A DNA stretch of 64,000 bases from Brevundimonas vesicularis (GCF_014204545.1 NZ_JACHLJ010000003.1:124001-188000); one strand, 5' to 3'; shown: positions 34,088 to 43,734, counted from the stretch's first letter. Made by a program: numbers and translations. The notes: generated from the letters alone by a model not told the origin.

Positions 34088-37033
34088 CTACCAGCGCTTG
34101 ACGAGCTGAAGTGCCACGACCCTTCCCAGAAGACTGCCCTGACCCGGATCGAAGCCGAACCCGCTCGCGGCGTCGTAGAACGGCGGGTCCTCATCGAGAA
34201 GGTTCTGGACCGTCAGGCTGATCCTCAGGCCCGCCAGAGCTCCCGTCTCTGGGTTCCAGCTCGCCTGGGCGTCGGCGGTGTCCCAGGCGTCGATGCGAAC
34301 GCCGGCCCGGTCCTCATAGGCGTCGACATGGTTCCAGTGGAGGCTGGCGGCGAACGCGCCGTCGGTCCAGGTCGCGCCGAGCCTCGAGCGGAACTTGACG
34401 GGAAAGCCGATCAATCCCGACACCTCCCGGACCGGGGCGGTGGGGGTGCTCCGGGTCTCGTATTCGAGAATGTAGGAGGCCGAGCCGTCAATCGAGAGAT
34501 TCGCCAGGCCCAGCACGGTCGGAACCCGCCCTGAGAGGTCGAACCCCCTGACGCGGACCGCCCCGGTGTTCACCCAACGCGCGTCGACGATGGCCGCGTA
34601 GTTGGTGGCGGGATACAGGCCGCCGGCTGTGAACGCTGGCCGGCTCAGATAGCTCTGGACGAGGGCGAGGTCCGCCGCGTTGTCGGTCGGACGGACGAGG
34701 GTGACGAAATTCACGAGGTTCGGATCGGTCAGCACCCCGGACAGGTTCTCCGCTACGGGCCGGGCGATCCGGTCGGTGAAGCGGGTGTCGAAATAGTTGG
34801 CGCTGAGCGTCAGTCGGTTGCGACGGCGAAAGTCCGCCCCGATCGTGAAGGTCTCGGCCGTCTCGGGTTTGAGGTCCGGATTGCCGCCGCCCAGCTGCAG
34901 GGCCAAGGCTCGGCTTCCGTCGGCGCGCGCGAAGAAGGTGGCCGAGATCGCTGGATTGTCGTGGATCTGCGGCAGGGAGGCCGCGCGAAAGGACGTCCCC
35001 CAGGAACTGCGCAGGGCCAGACCGTCGACGGGAGACCAGGTGATCCCGACCTTGGGATTGGTGGTCGTCCCGAAGTCGCTGTAGTCCTCGAACCGTCCCG
35101 CCAGCGACAGTTCGAGGCTGCGTACACCAGGCCTCGCATTGTCGGCGCCGACGATCGGGATGCGGGCCTCGGCGAAGACGGCCTCGATATTGCGCGCCCT
35201 CTCCGGCGTGGAGGTGGAGACCGGCGCCGGCGTGGAGGAGAAGGTCGTGCTGCTGGCCTGGAACGTCTCGCGCCGCGCCTGGGCGCCGACGGCGAGCTGA
35301 ACGTCGCCGCCCGGCAAGGCGAAGATCGGCCCCTGCACCAGAAGATTGGCGGACGACGCCCGGCTGCGGTCGCTTGTTTCCGAAAACCCGCTCGAAATGA
35401 AGTCCAGCACGGTCGCGGAATTCGCCGTGCCTGTGCCGTAGGGATTGAAATACCCATCGCGGGCGGCGCTGTAGGCGGTGGCTGCATCGTCCGGAGTGAC
35501 GCCGAGCGCCTCGTTCAGGAACCGAGTGTTGACCCGTTCCGGAACCCGAACGGACCCTTTCTCGCCGGCGAACGAGACGTACCCCTCAAGTGACCATCGC
35601 GCGCCGAGATCGTAGCTCGCCCCGGCCGTGACACCGAAGCTTTCCGACCCCAGAGACTGACGCGGATTCCCCAGGTCCCGGACGAACGAGTATCCGACCA
35701 TCTGGGACGCCGCGCCCGTCGGAGAGATGAAGAACGGGTTGGAGGCCGTGACCGTCATAAGGCCGATGCTTGCGGGCCCGGCGTATTCGATGTTCCGCTT
35801 GTTGTACCGCGCATCGGCCGTCAGCTCGAGCCGGTCGCCGATCTGTTGGCGCACCGCGCCATAGGCCGCCTGACGTTCGACCCCAGGCAGAAGATCGGCG
35901 CCCAATGAGGGCGCTTGCAGGTTCGCGGAGCCGGCGACGAAGTCCGCCGCGCTTTGCGCTGAGCCTGACGCATTCGGTCGGATGGCGAACTGGGAGATAT
36001 AGGAGGCGGTGGCGGGGTTGAAGACGACCAGGTTACCCGGAGCCGAGAAGGTGAGGCGGCGATCCGTTCCCCCAAAGGGCCGCAGATCGCCGTCGGCGGT
36101 ATAGGGCCGGTCCTGCGAGTTCAGCGCATTGATCGTCTGAACCTCATAAGCAAGGTAAGCCGATCCGGAAGACCAGGAGCGACCGCCGACGACGGAGCCG
36201 ACGAGATCTTCCGCCCCGCCTTCGGCTGCGGACGCCCGCAGGCGGGTCTCTAATCCGTCGAACGACCGGCGCATGATGACGTTCACGACGCCGGCGACTG
36301 CGTCCGCGCCATAGAGGGCCGAGGCGCCGTCGAGCAGGACATCGACGCGCTCGACCGCCGCGGAGGGCATGGCGGAGATGTCGGAGAAGTCGCCCCGGAA
36401 GCCGGTTCCTGCCATCCGCCTGCCGTTCACTAGCACGAGCGTGGATGCCGGCCCCAGACCGCGCAGGTTCACCCCCGTGGCGGCCACCCTGTTCGAGCCT
36501 TGAGTGTCGGAGTTCGCGAGTTGCACGCCGGGCGTCGCCGAACCTGCGTAGTTTTGAGGTAGAGCCGTCACCGCCTCCGCCACTGTTGCGAACCCGCGAG
36601 CGTCCAAGGCGTCGCGGTCAAGCATCACCACCGGCGAAGACATCGGCCCGGACGACTTGAGCAAGGAGCCGGTGACGATGATGTCCTCGACCTGGGTGGT
36701 GACCTCCGCGCGCGGGCCGGCCGTGTCGGCGCGCCTCAGGAAGATGACGCCGGGGCGGACCTCGGACGGGCTCAGACCAGTCCCGGACAGAAGCCTTGCG
36801 AGCGCGTCCTGCGCCGTAAATCGCCCGCTCAGTCCCTCCGTCCGAAGGCCCACGACCAAATCACCGGAGAAGAAGATTTGCCTATCGGACTGGGTCGCGA
36901 ACAAATTCAGCGCGTCGCGCAGCGGACCCGCCGGAATGTTGAACTCACGCGCATCCTGAGCGCAGGCCGTCGCGCTGATGGATACGGCGCAGGCGACGAT
37001 CGCGCTGCAGGACAATAGACTCAAGCGACTCAT
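34088..37033 (-). CDS. TonB-dependent receptor with STN signalling domain
   Basis: 981 residues from the ATG at 37033 (GAGGGGAG site upstream; a GTG at 37057 is less likely). Signal peptide, then an STN domain (REFNIPAGPLRDALNLFATQSDRQIFF through to LLSGTGLS), a plug domain (VEDIIVTGSLL) and an outer-membrane barrel ending in Trp. The STN domain signals across the outer membrane to the FecR-like anti-sigma. The likely ligand is the lasso peptide. Confidence 0.93.
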   Translation of the reverse strand: MSRLSLLSCSAIVACAVSISATACAQDAREFNIPAGPLRDALNLFATQSDRQIFFSGDLVVGLRTEGLSGRFTAQDALARLLSGTGLSPSEVRPGVIFLRRADTAGPRAEVTTQVEDIIVTGSLLKSSGPMSSPVVMLDRDALDARGFATVAEAVTALPQNYAGSATPGVQLANSDTQGSNRVAATGVNLRGLGPASTLVLVNGRRMAGTGFRGDFSDISAMPSAAVERVDVLLDGASALYGADAVAGVVNVIMRRSFDGLETRLRASAAEGGAEDLVGSVVGGRSWSSGSAYLAYEVQTINALNSQDRPYTADGDLRPFGGTDRRLTFSAPGNLVVFNPATASYISQFAIRPNASGSAQSAADFVAGSANLQAPSLGADLLPGVERQAAYGAVRQQIGDRLELTADARYNKRNIEYAGPASIGLMTVTASNPFFISPTGAASQMVGYSFVRDLGNPRQSLGSESFGVTAGASYDLGARWSLEGYVSFAGEKGSVRVPERVNTRFLNEALGVTPDDAATAYSAARDGYFNPYGTGTANSATVLDFISSGFSETSDRSRASSANLLVQGPIFALPGGDVQLAVGAQARRETFQASSTTFSSTPAPVSTSTPERARNIEAVFAEARIPIVGADNARPGVRSLELSLAGRFEDYSDFGTTTNPKVGITWSPVDGLALRSSWGTSFRAASLPQIHDNPAISATFFARADGSRALALQLGGGNPDLKPETAETFTIGADFRRRNRLTLSANYFDTRFTDRIARPVAENLSGVLTDPNLVNFVTLVRPTDNAADLALVQSYLSRPAFTAGGLYPATNYAAIVDARWVNTGAVRVRGFDLSGRVPTVLGLANLSIDGSASYILEYETRSTPTAPVREVSGLIGFPVKFRSRLGATWTDGAFAASLHWNHVDAYEDRAGVRIDAWDTADAQASWNPETGALAGLRISLTVQNLLDEDPPFYDAASGFGFDPGQGSLLGRVVALQLVKRW

Positions 37034-37113
37034 ATTCAGGGCTCCCCTCGACGCCACGCGACGTCGAAGAGGAGGTGATCGAGGCCCCGGGCGACCCCGG
37101 AGCCTCGACGGAT

Positions 37114-38091
37114 TTATTTTCCGCGTTCCGACAATCGGATCGAGCCGTCCGGCCCGGCCGACGGCTCCAGACCGAAAACGCCCGACGCCGCTGCGACAAA
37201 GGCGTCACGATCCCCCGTCTTGAACACGCCGTTGACCGGCACTGTCGCAAGATCCTTCGCCTCCAGAACAACCTTTGCAGTGAGGTACCGGTTCACCTCG
37301 GCAACCGCTTCGTTCATCGGCGTGTCTCGGAACACGATCCGTCCCTCGGTCCAACTGGTGGCCGTGGGCAAATCAACCGAGCGACTGGCTGTGCCGGCCG
37401 GGGTCACTCGCGCCTCCTGGCCCGCCGCAAGTCGTAACGGCCTTTCCGGCCCGGACAAACGGGTCACATCCACCGCGCCGCTGACCAGAGTGACGCTGAC
37501 GCCGGAGCCTTGCCGCTGGACGTCGAACACCGTCCCTATGGCCGTCACGCGCGCGTCGCCCGCCGCGACGACAAATGGTCGCTGACCGTCATGGGCCACG
37601 GAAAACATCGCCTGTCCGCGTTCAAGATCGACGAGACGCTGGCCGTCGCTGAACCTGACCCTCATCCGGGAATCTGTGTCGAGGCGAACCGACGACCCGT
37701 CCGCCAACTGTACGACCCATTGCTCGCCCACGCCGGTCGTGAAGGTGGATCGCCCCTGCCACCACGTCCATCCGCCGATCACGAGTGCCGCAGCTGCGCC
37801 GAGGGCGGCCAAGCCCAGCAGTCTTCTGGTCGATCGATCCTCTGACGTCTTGCGGAGTCGACGCGACATGGCGTCGTTGAGCGCCTCGGTAATCTCCGGC
37901 CGACCGGCGAGCTTCCGGCTTTCCGTCCAGATCAGCTCGACCCGACGATACGCGTCCGCGTTGGCCGGAGATTTCCGCCAGTCGAAAAACTCCCGGATCG
38001 TCTCTGTCGTGACGCTGCGCGCGCCGAGGCGTTCGTGCCACTCGGCCGCTTCCTGGTCCGGAGTTTCAACCCGTGCTTTCGGGTTGCCCAT
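37114..38091 (-). CDS. FecR-like anti-sigma factor
   Basis: 325 residues from ATG 38091 (GGGGCG upstream); an ATG at 38103 is also possible. A FecR N-terminal region (EWHERLGARSVTTETIREFFDWRKSPANADAYRRVE) binds the sigma factor. A transmembrane helix (LLGLAALGAAAALVIGGW) and a periplasmic FecR domain (TFTTGVGEQWVVQLADGSSVRLDTDSR) follow. It receives the STN signal and releases the sigma factor. Confidence 0.92.
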   Translation of the reverse strand: MGNPKARVETPDQEAAEWHERLGARSVTTETIREFFDWRKSPANADAYRRVELIWTESRKLAGRPEITEALNDAMSRRLRKTSEDRSTRRLLGLAALGAAAALVIGGWTWWQGRSTFTTGVGEQWVVQLADGSSVRLDTDSRMRVRFSDGQRLVDLERGQAMFSVAHDGQRPFVVAAGDARVTAIGTVFDVQRQGSGVSVTLVSGAVDVTRLSGPERPLRLAAGQEARVTPAGTASRSVDLPTATSWTEGRIVFRDTPMNEAVAEVNRYLTAKVVLEAKDLATVPVNGVFKTGDRDAFVAAASGVFGLEPSAGPDGSIRLSERGK

Positions 38092-38106
38092 GATACGCCC
38101 CATTCC

Positions 38107-38619
38107 CTAGCGCCGAAGCTCTGCGGCGCATTGAGCCAAGGCCTTGGTCATGCGCCATTCGACGGTCTTCGGACTGATGTCCAGTTGCTCGGCGATCTGG
38201 TTGTTCGTCAAACCGCCAAATCTAGATAACACAAAGACATCCCGGAGAGGTTGTGGCAAGGCGAGCACGATTTCCTGAATCTGCACCGCCGCGTTCTGGG
38301 TGGGCTCCAGGGCCATTGTTCCCAACGGAGCGGCGCTGTCGAGTATCTGCCGCCGCCGCCGATGCTGACGATCCCCGCTGAGACCGATGTTAAAGGCGAC
38401 CTTCAACAGGAATGCCCGGGGGTGACGGATGTCCAGATCCGCCTCGATCGCTGCCACTCGTAGCCAGATTTCCTGGACCAGATCCTCAGTGTCCGCGCCG
38501 AACCGGCGACGAAGTCGCGCGACAAGCCAAGGTGAGTAGCGGCGATAGAAGGCTTCCAGTCGGGCGTGCCGGCGGGACCGGCCGCTGTTCTCGTCTCCCA
38601 CGGTCTTGGCTTCCGACAC
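38107..38619 (-). CDS. FecI-like ECF sigma factor
   Basis: 170 residues from a GTG at 38619 with GGAGGC upstream; a GTG at 38661 is open but lacks a site. Sigma-70 region 2 (AFYRRYSPWLVARLRRRFGADTEDLVQEIWLRV) and region 4 (LPQPLRDVFVLSRFGGLTNNQIAEQLDISPKTVEWRM) are clear. It is expected to transcribe the receptor-isopeptidase operon when the receptor binds its ligand. It ends 15 bp before the FecR start. Confidence 0.92.
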   Translation of the reverse strand: MSEAKTVGDENSGRSRRHARLEAFYRRYSPWLVARLRRRFGADTEDLVQEIWLRVAAIEADLDIRHPRAFLLKVAFNIGLSGDRQHRRRRQILDSAAPLGTMALEPTQNAAVQIQEIVLALPQPLRDVFVLSRFGGLTNNQIAEQLDISPKTVEWRMTKALAQCAAELRR

Positions 38620-38661
38620 GCAACCGCCTCCATCCAGATGAAGGGGCGCTGAGAGTCGCAC

Positions 38662-39029
38662 ATGGAAATACCTGCGCCCGTGAGGGGTCGTCGGACGACG
38701 TTATCGACGCGTCCAGACAGGACGGCGGACAGCTCGAAACCGTCGTCGTCATGATCAGCTAGAATGTCGCAGGGGATTCCACGCCCCTATCGGCCAAGGC
38801 CGACATCGGAATCGTGGCTGATTTGATTTAGGTCCGCAAGACCCGGAAAGGTGGAAAGGGGCGGGCGTTGGAACCTTGCGACACAAGGCCCGGAAATTTC
38901 AGAGAGTGTCCGACCGCTACAGGCTTTCGCCGGTCCCTGCGGACAATGGACATGCGCCTATAGACCGGCGCCCGCTCGGCACCCTATCGCGGCAGCGGGC
39001 CATTGGGAACTGGCGCGGAGACATCCGGA
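38662..39029. other. Non-coding gap
   Basis: About 370 bases between the sigma factor start and the end of the next minus-strand gene. I see no convincing gene, repeat or terminator. The sigma factor promoter should be at the left part of this gap. Confidence 0.4.
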
Positions 39030-40001
39030 TTAGCCAAAGACTTCGGACGCCGCATCTGCGTCCCTCATGGCTGGGATGACAGCCGACAGCGTAGGGTGAC
39101 CGCTGTAATCGAGATCGCCCAGATGAAGGAGCGACAGACGTCTCAGTGCAGCGGCGGCGGTCGCGATACCGACGGAGGCGATCTGCTTTTGCGCGTCATT
39201 GGGAAAGAAATAGTCCACCCGATGATCGTCCATGCGGAAGAAGCTCATCGGGGCCGCGTGGAGGTGGGCTGAGAAGTACCCGTAGAGCGCAGTGAAAACA
39301 TCAGGATTCCAGCCCGCAAGGGCTGCAGACTTGCGCATACCGCCGATGAAGATCGTTTCGCCTGACACGAGGCGCTTCTGTTGTTCACCATCGAAGCCCG
39401 CGAAAGCCGGATGTGACCGAATTTCCATAATCAGGTCTTCGCGACCCGCCTTCAGGTCAGCGGTGCCCGCGGATGCGGGCCAGGCGCGAAGCAGCTTGAT
39501 TCTGGAGACCGTGTCGTGAAGTCGCAGCACGGCATAGCGGAAGGCCCAGTCCTCCTCGTTCACCCGTTCGACCAGGTAGGCATACATCGACAGGCATTCG
39601 ACGATCATGCGCGCGAGGCCCAGCACCGCAGAATGATCGAACATGTTGGATCGACACACGAAGCCGATCGACCGACCATGGGCGCAGGCCTTGGCGTGCA
39701 CCATAGACGCCAGTTCGCAAGCGCGGTCCGTCGCCGATCCAGTCAAGACCATGGAGACATCGTTCGAGAACCCGCTGACGAGGATGAGCTCTTCCAGAGC
39801 TTCATCCACCGGGGTCACGGGCGCGGATACTCCATCGCAGGCTCCGAGGGCATGGCGCCGTCGGCGCAATTTCCTGTTGAGGTTCACCGACGGGCGCCCG
39901 GGTCTGCTCGCAACGTCGTCGCAACTCCCGCAAGCAGGGAATGGGGCGCGGGCATTGGAATCCTCCGACAAAGAGGCGCGCTGATTGAAGGGCGGCCGCA
40001 T
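39030..40001 (-). CDS. Hypothetical protein (HEPN/DUF5677-like helical)
   Basis: 323 residues from the ATG at 40001; the frame is open to 40313 but overlaps the gene start on the other strand. The C-terminal two thirds is helical with FDHSAVLGLARMIVECLSMYAYLVE, RYAVLRLHDTVSRI and YGYFSAHLHAAPMSFF. That spacing recalls DUF5677-type proteins, but the match is weak. It is divergent from the nucleotidyltransferase-HEPN gene. Function unknown. Confidence 0.55.
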   Translation of the reverse strand: MRPPFNQRASLSEDSNARAPFPACGSCDDVASRPGRPSVNLNRKLRRRRHALGACDGVSAPVTPVDEALEELILVSGFSNDVSMVLTGSATDRACELASMVHAKACAHGRSIGFVCRSNMFDHSAVLGLARMIVECLSMYAYLVERVNEEDWAFRYAVLRLHDTVSRIKLLRAWPASAGTADLKAGREDLIMEIRSHPAFAGFDGEQQKRLVSGETIFIGGMRKSAALAGWNPDVFTALYGYFSAHLHAAPMSFFRMDDHRVDYFFPNDAQKQIASVGIATAAAALRRLSLLHLGDLDYSGHPTLSAVIPAMRDADAASEVFG

Positions 40002-40170
40002 CCTAACGCCTGCCGAAGCACGCGTTCCCCGGACCGAAGACCGACCTCTATTCACGTCTACCCGCTGAGCTTCATTCTGGCAGATTCCCCATCCCGCGAA
40101 AACGCCCAAGACAACACGCAAGCCGTGCTTTTCCTTGCCGACTGCCCGCCAATCAGAGAGACTCGGACCG

Positions 40171-41091
40171 ATGAAGAAACCTCTGAAGTCATTGACGCCT
40201 GCGAAACGCCGGGAGCTGGACCACGCCGTGGCCATCCTGCGGGAAGAGTTTGCCGTCGCGACCTCCACGCGCAAGGCGCAGCGCCTGCGCGACGGACGCA
40301 TCCTCAAGATCATCCTGTTCGGCAGCTACGCGCGCGGCGACTGGGTTCACGACCCGGTCGGGCGGTATTTTTCGGATTTCGACCTACTCGTCGTCGTCGA
40401 CCATGAGGACCTGACGGATTTCGAATTCTGGGAGGACTCAGAAAAACGGCTTCTGGCTGACATCACCTCCGGCCAAATGTTGCGCACCCCGGTCAGCGTT
40501 ATCGTCCACAGTCTTGATGACGTGAACTACAAGCTGGAGCACGGTCGATCATTTTTCATCGACATCGTCCGCGACGGCGTGACCCTGCTGAACACGCCCG
40601 GGGTGGACTTTGTCGAGTCTATGGTGCTCTCGCCGGAAACGGCATTGCAGGAGGCAGAAGACACCTACGAAGAAGCCACCGAGAGCGCCGACGAGTTCAT
40701 CGACCTAGCAGATGTTTCACGCTCTCGGAGCTACACACGAAAAGCGGCTTTCCTCCTGCACCAGGCTGTCGAAACCCTCTACGCCGGACTGTTGCTCGTC
40801 CTCACCGGCTATTCACCGAAGTCCCACAAACTGACCAATCTGCGCCGGCTGACGGAGCCCCTCGTGCCTGGTCTGGCGCAGGCTTGGCCTCACGAGACCA
40901 AGCTCCAGCGGCGCAGTTTCGAGCTCCTTCGCGCCGCCTATGTGAAGGGTCGATATTCGAAGCATTTCAAGATCACCGACGAAGAGCTGGCATATCTCGT
41001 TGAACGGATCGGGATTCTGCGAGGCCTGATCGATGCGGCGTGCCAGAAACGGTTAGCCGACCTGCGTGATCAGGCCGGTCGAACCGACTGA
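40171..41091 (+). CDS. Nucleotidyltransferase-HEPN fusion protein
   Basis: 306 residues from the ATG at 40171. An MNT domain with IILFGSYARGDWVHD and DFDLLVVVDHEDL gives the catalytic G-S...D-x-D pattern. A C-terminal HEPN-like helical domain contains TRKAAFLLHQAVETLYAGLLLVLTGY and RSFELLRAAYVKGRYSKHF with conserved R/H positions. MNT-HEPN pairs are toxin-antitoxin modules in which MNT AMPylates the HEPN RNase; here both are in one chain. Confidence 0.85.
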   Translation: MKKPLKSLTPAKRRELDHAVAILREEFAVATSTRKAQRLRDGRILKIILFGSYARGDWVHDPVGRYFSDFDLLVVVDHEDLTDFEFWEDSEKRLLADITSGQMLRTPVSVIVHSLDDVNYKLEHGRSFFIDIVRDGVTLLNTPGVDFVESMVLSPETALQEAEDTYEEATESADEFIDLADVSRSRSYTRKAAFLLHQAVETLYAGLLLVLTGYSPKSHKLTNLRRLTEPLVPGLAQAWPHETKLQRRSFELLRAAYVKGRYSKHFKITDEELAYLVERIGILRGLIDAACQKRLADLRDQAGRTD

Positions 41092-41137
41092 TCAATCGGC
41101 TAAGGTAGCCGACCCCCACCGAACAGCAGGATCGCGA

Positions 41138-41890
41138 TTGCCCCAGATTCCCCGGATTCTCGTCCCGCTCGACCCTCATGATCCAAACACCTGGATCGAG
41201 GCGCTCAGCTATGGGCTCGATCTGTGCGACCCCGGAGAGACGGATGCCCATCGGATTATCCTTGCGGTCCCGAGCCGCGCCCAGATGAAGTCCATGACTA
41301 TCGCGGGCCACCTCGGTGCAATGTTCACCAAGGCGCTCGCCGAGGGCCAGAGCGTAACCCTCCCCCGCGGTGTGACTCTATTGGCGGAAGCTGTCGCCCA
41401 GCTCCGGACGGGCGCTGAGAAAGTCGTCGTTATCGCCTACTACGCGGACGACCAGGCTCTCGATAAAGTGGATGGTCTAGCCAATGTTGAGGGCGTGGTG
41501 GTCGTGCCGAGCTGGGCAGACTCCGTTTCCCGCTGGACGAAGCGATGGACGCCACAGGTGCACGGTCAGGCTGCGGTCGCGCCAGTCATCCTCATCGCAG
41601 ACCCCAAGGTCGAGAAAGCCCTCAAGACACTGAGCCGATCAGTCAATCTCGGACCCGAAGTCTTACACGCATCCGACGACGCCTTAGCCGAGCAAACCTT
41701 CCGCATCCTGCGCAATAAGGGGCACAAGGCCGCGCCTGCCGATATTCGCTCTTGGGCCATAAAGAACGGATGGAAGGACAAGGCTGCCACCCGGCTGGAG
41801 ACCTTGGCCGCACGCATCCTCCTCTCGAAGGCGAAGCCCTCCCTCGCCAAGATTCCTGAGGCGGAAACGCGCTACGCCAACTGGGTCTAG
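41138..41890 (+). CDS. Hypothetical protein, 250 aa
   Basis: A TTG at 41138 with AGGA upstream is the preferred start; an ATG at 41066 lies inside the preceding gene. The N-terminal half (RILVPLDPHDPNTWIEALSYGLDL, EKVVVIAYYADDQAL) looks alpha/beta. The C-terminal third has a helical segment with AADIRSWAIKNGWKDKAATRLETLA, like a small helical bundle. It follows the MNT-HEPN gene by 46 bp, so it may be an operon partner. Family not recognised. Confidence 0.65.
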   Translation: MPQIPRILVPLDPHDPNTWIEALSYGLDLCDPGETDAHRIILAVPSRAQMKSMTIAGHLGAMFTKALAEGQSVTLPRGVTLLAEAVAQLRTGAEKVVVIAYYADDQALDKVDGLANVEGVVVVPSWADSVSRWTKRWTPQVHGQAAVAPVILIADPKVEKALKTLSRSVNLGPEVLHASDDALAEQTFRILRNKGHKAAPADIRSWAIKNGWKDKAATRLETLAARILLSKAKPSLAKIPEAETRYANWV

Positions 41891-42299
41891 GCCGATACCT
41901 TCGTCGGGGTACCGCCTTGCGCAATGCGGTCATGAGCATGCCTGCTGGCATAGACAGTCGACGCTGAGGGCTGAGCATTTGCTCAGGAGGCATAGGCCCA
42001 AGTTAGGGCTGGCCCTGCAAGGACCCAACGGATCTCTGCCCGCATCCCGGCAACTGCACGTTTCGTCAGATCACGGCGGGTCTAGAACCTGGGCTTACGC
42101 CGATCTGAAGCAGCCACACCCGCGATCGACTTTCAATGAATGACAATGCGCACGAGGCTGTGCTATAAGAGTTTCACGGCCGTCTCGCCGGACCTGTCGC
42201 CGGGTCAAAGCGGGCAGATAGATCAAGCACCTCCTGTCGATCCTCAACAGAGGTCGATGCGTAATCGGCGAACTTCGACCATTTGCTGAGGTACCGACA
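41891..42299. other. Non-coding gap
   Basis: About 410 bases. No gene is supported; the minus-strand frame at 42174-42647 is a shadow of the next gene. No clear repeat or RNA was seen. Confidence 0.4.
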
Positions 42300-42881
42300 A
42301 TGCGCGTTTTCTATCTGAGTCATTCTAATCTCAAATCTTTGAAGCGGTCGCTCGCTGGCCAGCAGGACGTGCGTTCGAGCCATCTTACCGAGGCCATTGC
42401 GAGGGGCTTCGGCTTTGGAACGGCCGCAGCCCTTCAAGCCTGGATGAACGATGACGACGGTCAGTATCGGCCGTTTGATCAGGAAGCGTTTTCGGATCGG
42501 GTCAGCGAACTGCATGGAGCTTCTGAAATCACGTTCAACTTCCCCGAGCTTCCCCGCGAAGACCGGTACGTCGAAGACGTCTTCGATCAACTGCATCCCA
42601 TCGTCTTCAGGAAGGATCACATCCAGTTCCAACTGCCAGGCATCCACGAGATCGTTGACATTCAGCTGCGCCCTCTGCCGGGCGGGTGGTTCCGGTTCGA
42701 CCGCTCACATGCGATCCACACGCCGGTCCAAGCAGGCCCTTACTACCCGAGTCGTGACATTGACGATGACGCGTCTTACGCCATGCATCGGGCGATCGAG
42801 AGCCTTGCGAGCTATCACCGCGAGGCGGTTGGCGAAGGGCACACGCCCTCTGAATCCTGGCTGGTCAGTCGCTCACGTTAA
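42300..42881 (+). CDS. Hypothetical protein, 193 aa
   Basis: Starts MRVFYLSHSNLKSLKRSLAGQ. The segment SSHLTEAIARGFGFGTAAALQAWM resembles the short helical 'glyoxalase-related' region found in plasmid and ICE proteins that begin with SLK..A..L motifs. The rest is unlike known families. It is the first of three consecutive small genes leading to the relaxase, which converges with them. Confidence 0.6.
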   Translation: MRVFYLSHSNLKSLKRSLAGQQDVRSSHLTEAIARGFGFGTAAALQAWMNDDDGQYRPFDQEAFSDRVSELHGASEITFNFPELPREDRYVEDVFDQLHPIVFRKDHIQFQLPGIHEIVDIQLRPLPGGWFRFDRSHAIHTPVQAGPYYPSRDIDDDASYAMHRAIESLASYHREAVGEGHTPSESWLVSRSR

Positions 42882-42920
42882 CGAACTGGACTTTGTTCCC
42901 CCTCCTCGACAGGAGGGGGA

Positions 42921-43283
42921 ATGTCGTCTGAGAGAGTAATGGATGTCTGGGATGTCGCATCCTTTCCGGAACCGGTGATCGAAGCACTCCGTGCTGTAGA
43001 CGGCGCTTTCGTGGCCCACACGCTAAACGTCACCCAGAATCGCTATGAGCCGGACCCCACGGACGAGCCACGTCGGCTCGGGCTCGACGTGATCGCTCGC
43101 ACCATGGCGGGAGTAACCATCCGAGCCTGGCACTACGGGCGTCTCTGCGCCGATGAGGTGGAATTACTGATGCGCGAAGGCCTGTGGCCCACGAGTCAGC
43201 ATCGTCGCAATATGCGCCTACGCACGCGGCAGGATGCCGGCGACCTGACGAGCGACGATGTCGCGAGCCTGACGGCATGTTGA
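42921..43283 (+). CDS. Hypothetical protein, 120 aa
   Basis: Starts MSSERVMDVWDVASFPEPVIEAL after a GGAGGGG site. A central GLDVIARTMAGVTIRAWHYGRLCADEVELLMREGLWP has helical character; the end is basic. It is 40 bp after the 193-aa gene and 45 bp before the next. I recognise no family. Confidence 0.55.
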   Translation: MSSERVMDVWDVASFPEPVIEALRAVDGAFVAHTLNVTQNRYEPDPTDEPRRLGLDVIARTMAGVTIRAWHYGRLCADEVELLMREGLWPTSQHRRNMRLRTRQDAGDLTSDDVASLTAC

Positions 43284-43328
43284 GAGCTGAACACGGACTC
43301 CTTCGGTGTCAAGGACGGGGCTGTCTTC

Positions 43329-43724
43329 ATGACCTCCACGCCTCGGCACCCCGAGGAGGACTATGTGTGCAGCCTCCTCGCATCCTGGGGTGGCGAGGCG
43401 TTGGCGCGCCCACGCGCAGGAACGCCCCTCGGCCAACGGCTGGCGCTTATCGGCGAGCCCGCGGTCCTCGAGATTGCGCTGCCATTCGATCTTCTCCCCG
43501 ACTGGCGGCGAGGCCTCGTCGTGGAGGCGATTGAAGGTGGGTGGCTTGCTCGCCAGGGCTGTGGCGTTACAGAGAATGGACGGGACCTGCACGTGATCGA
43601 GCCATTGGCTCCGGAACGTATTTTGAGGGTGCTTCGTCCGTGCGACCACGACTTCCATACCCTCGGCAAATCCTATCCCACGGCAGCGGTCTGCCTGTCT
43701 CCGGATGGCGCGCTCCGCCGGTAA
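43329..43724 (+). CDS. Hypothetical protein, 131 aa
   Basis: MTSTPRHPEEDYVCSLLASWGGEAL, then PFDLLPDWRRGLVVEAIEGGWLARQGCG and a His/Cys pair near the end (VLRPCDHDFHTLG). It converges with the relaxase gene, with 10 bp between the stops. No family recognised. Confidence 0.55.
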   Translation: MTSTPRHPEEDYVCSLLASWGGEALARPRAGTPLGQRLALIGEPAVLEIALPFDLLPDWRRGLVVEAIEGGWLARQGCGVTENGRDLHVIEPLAPERILRVLRPCDHDFHTLGKSYPTAAVCLSPDGALRR

Positions 43725-43734
43725 CCGGGGCGAG

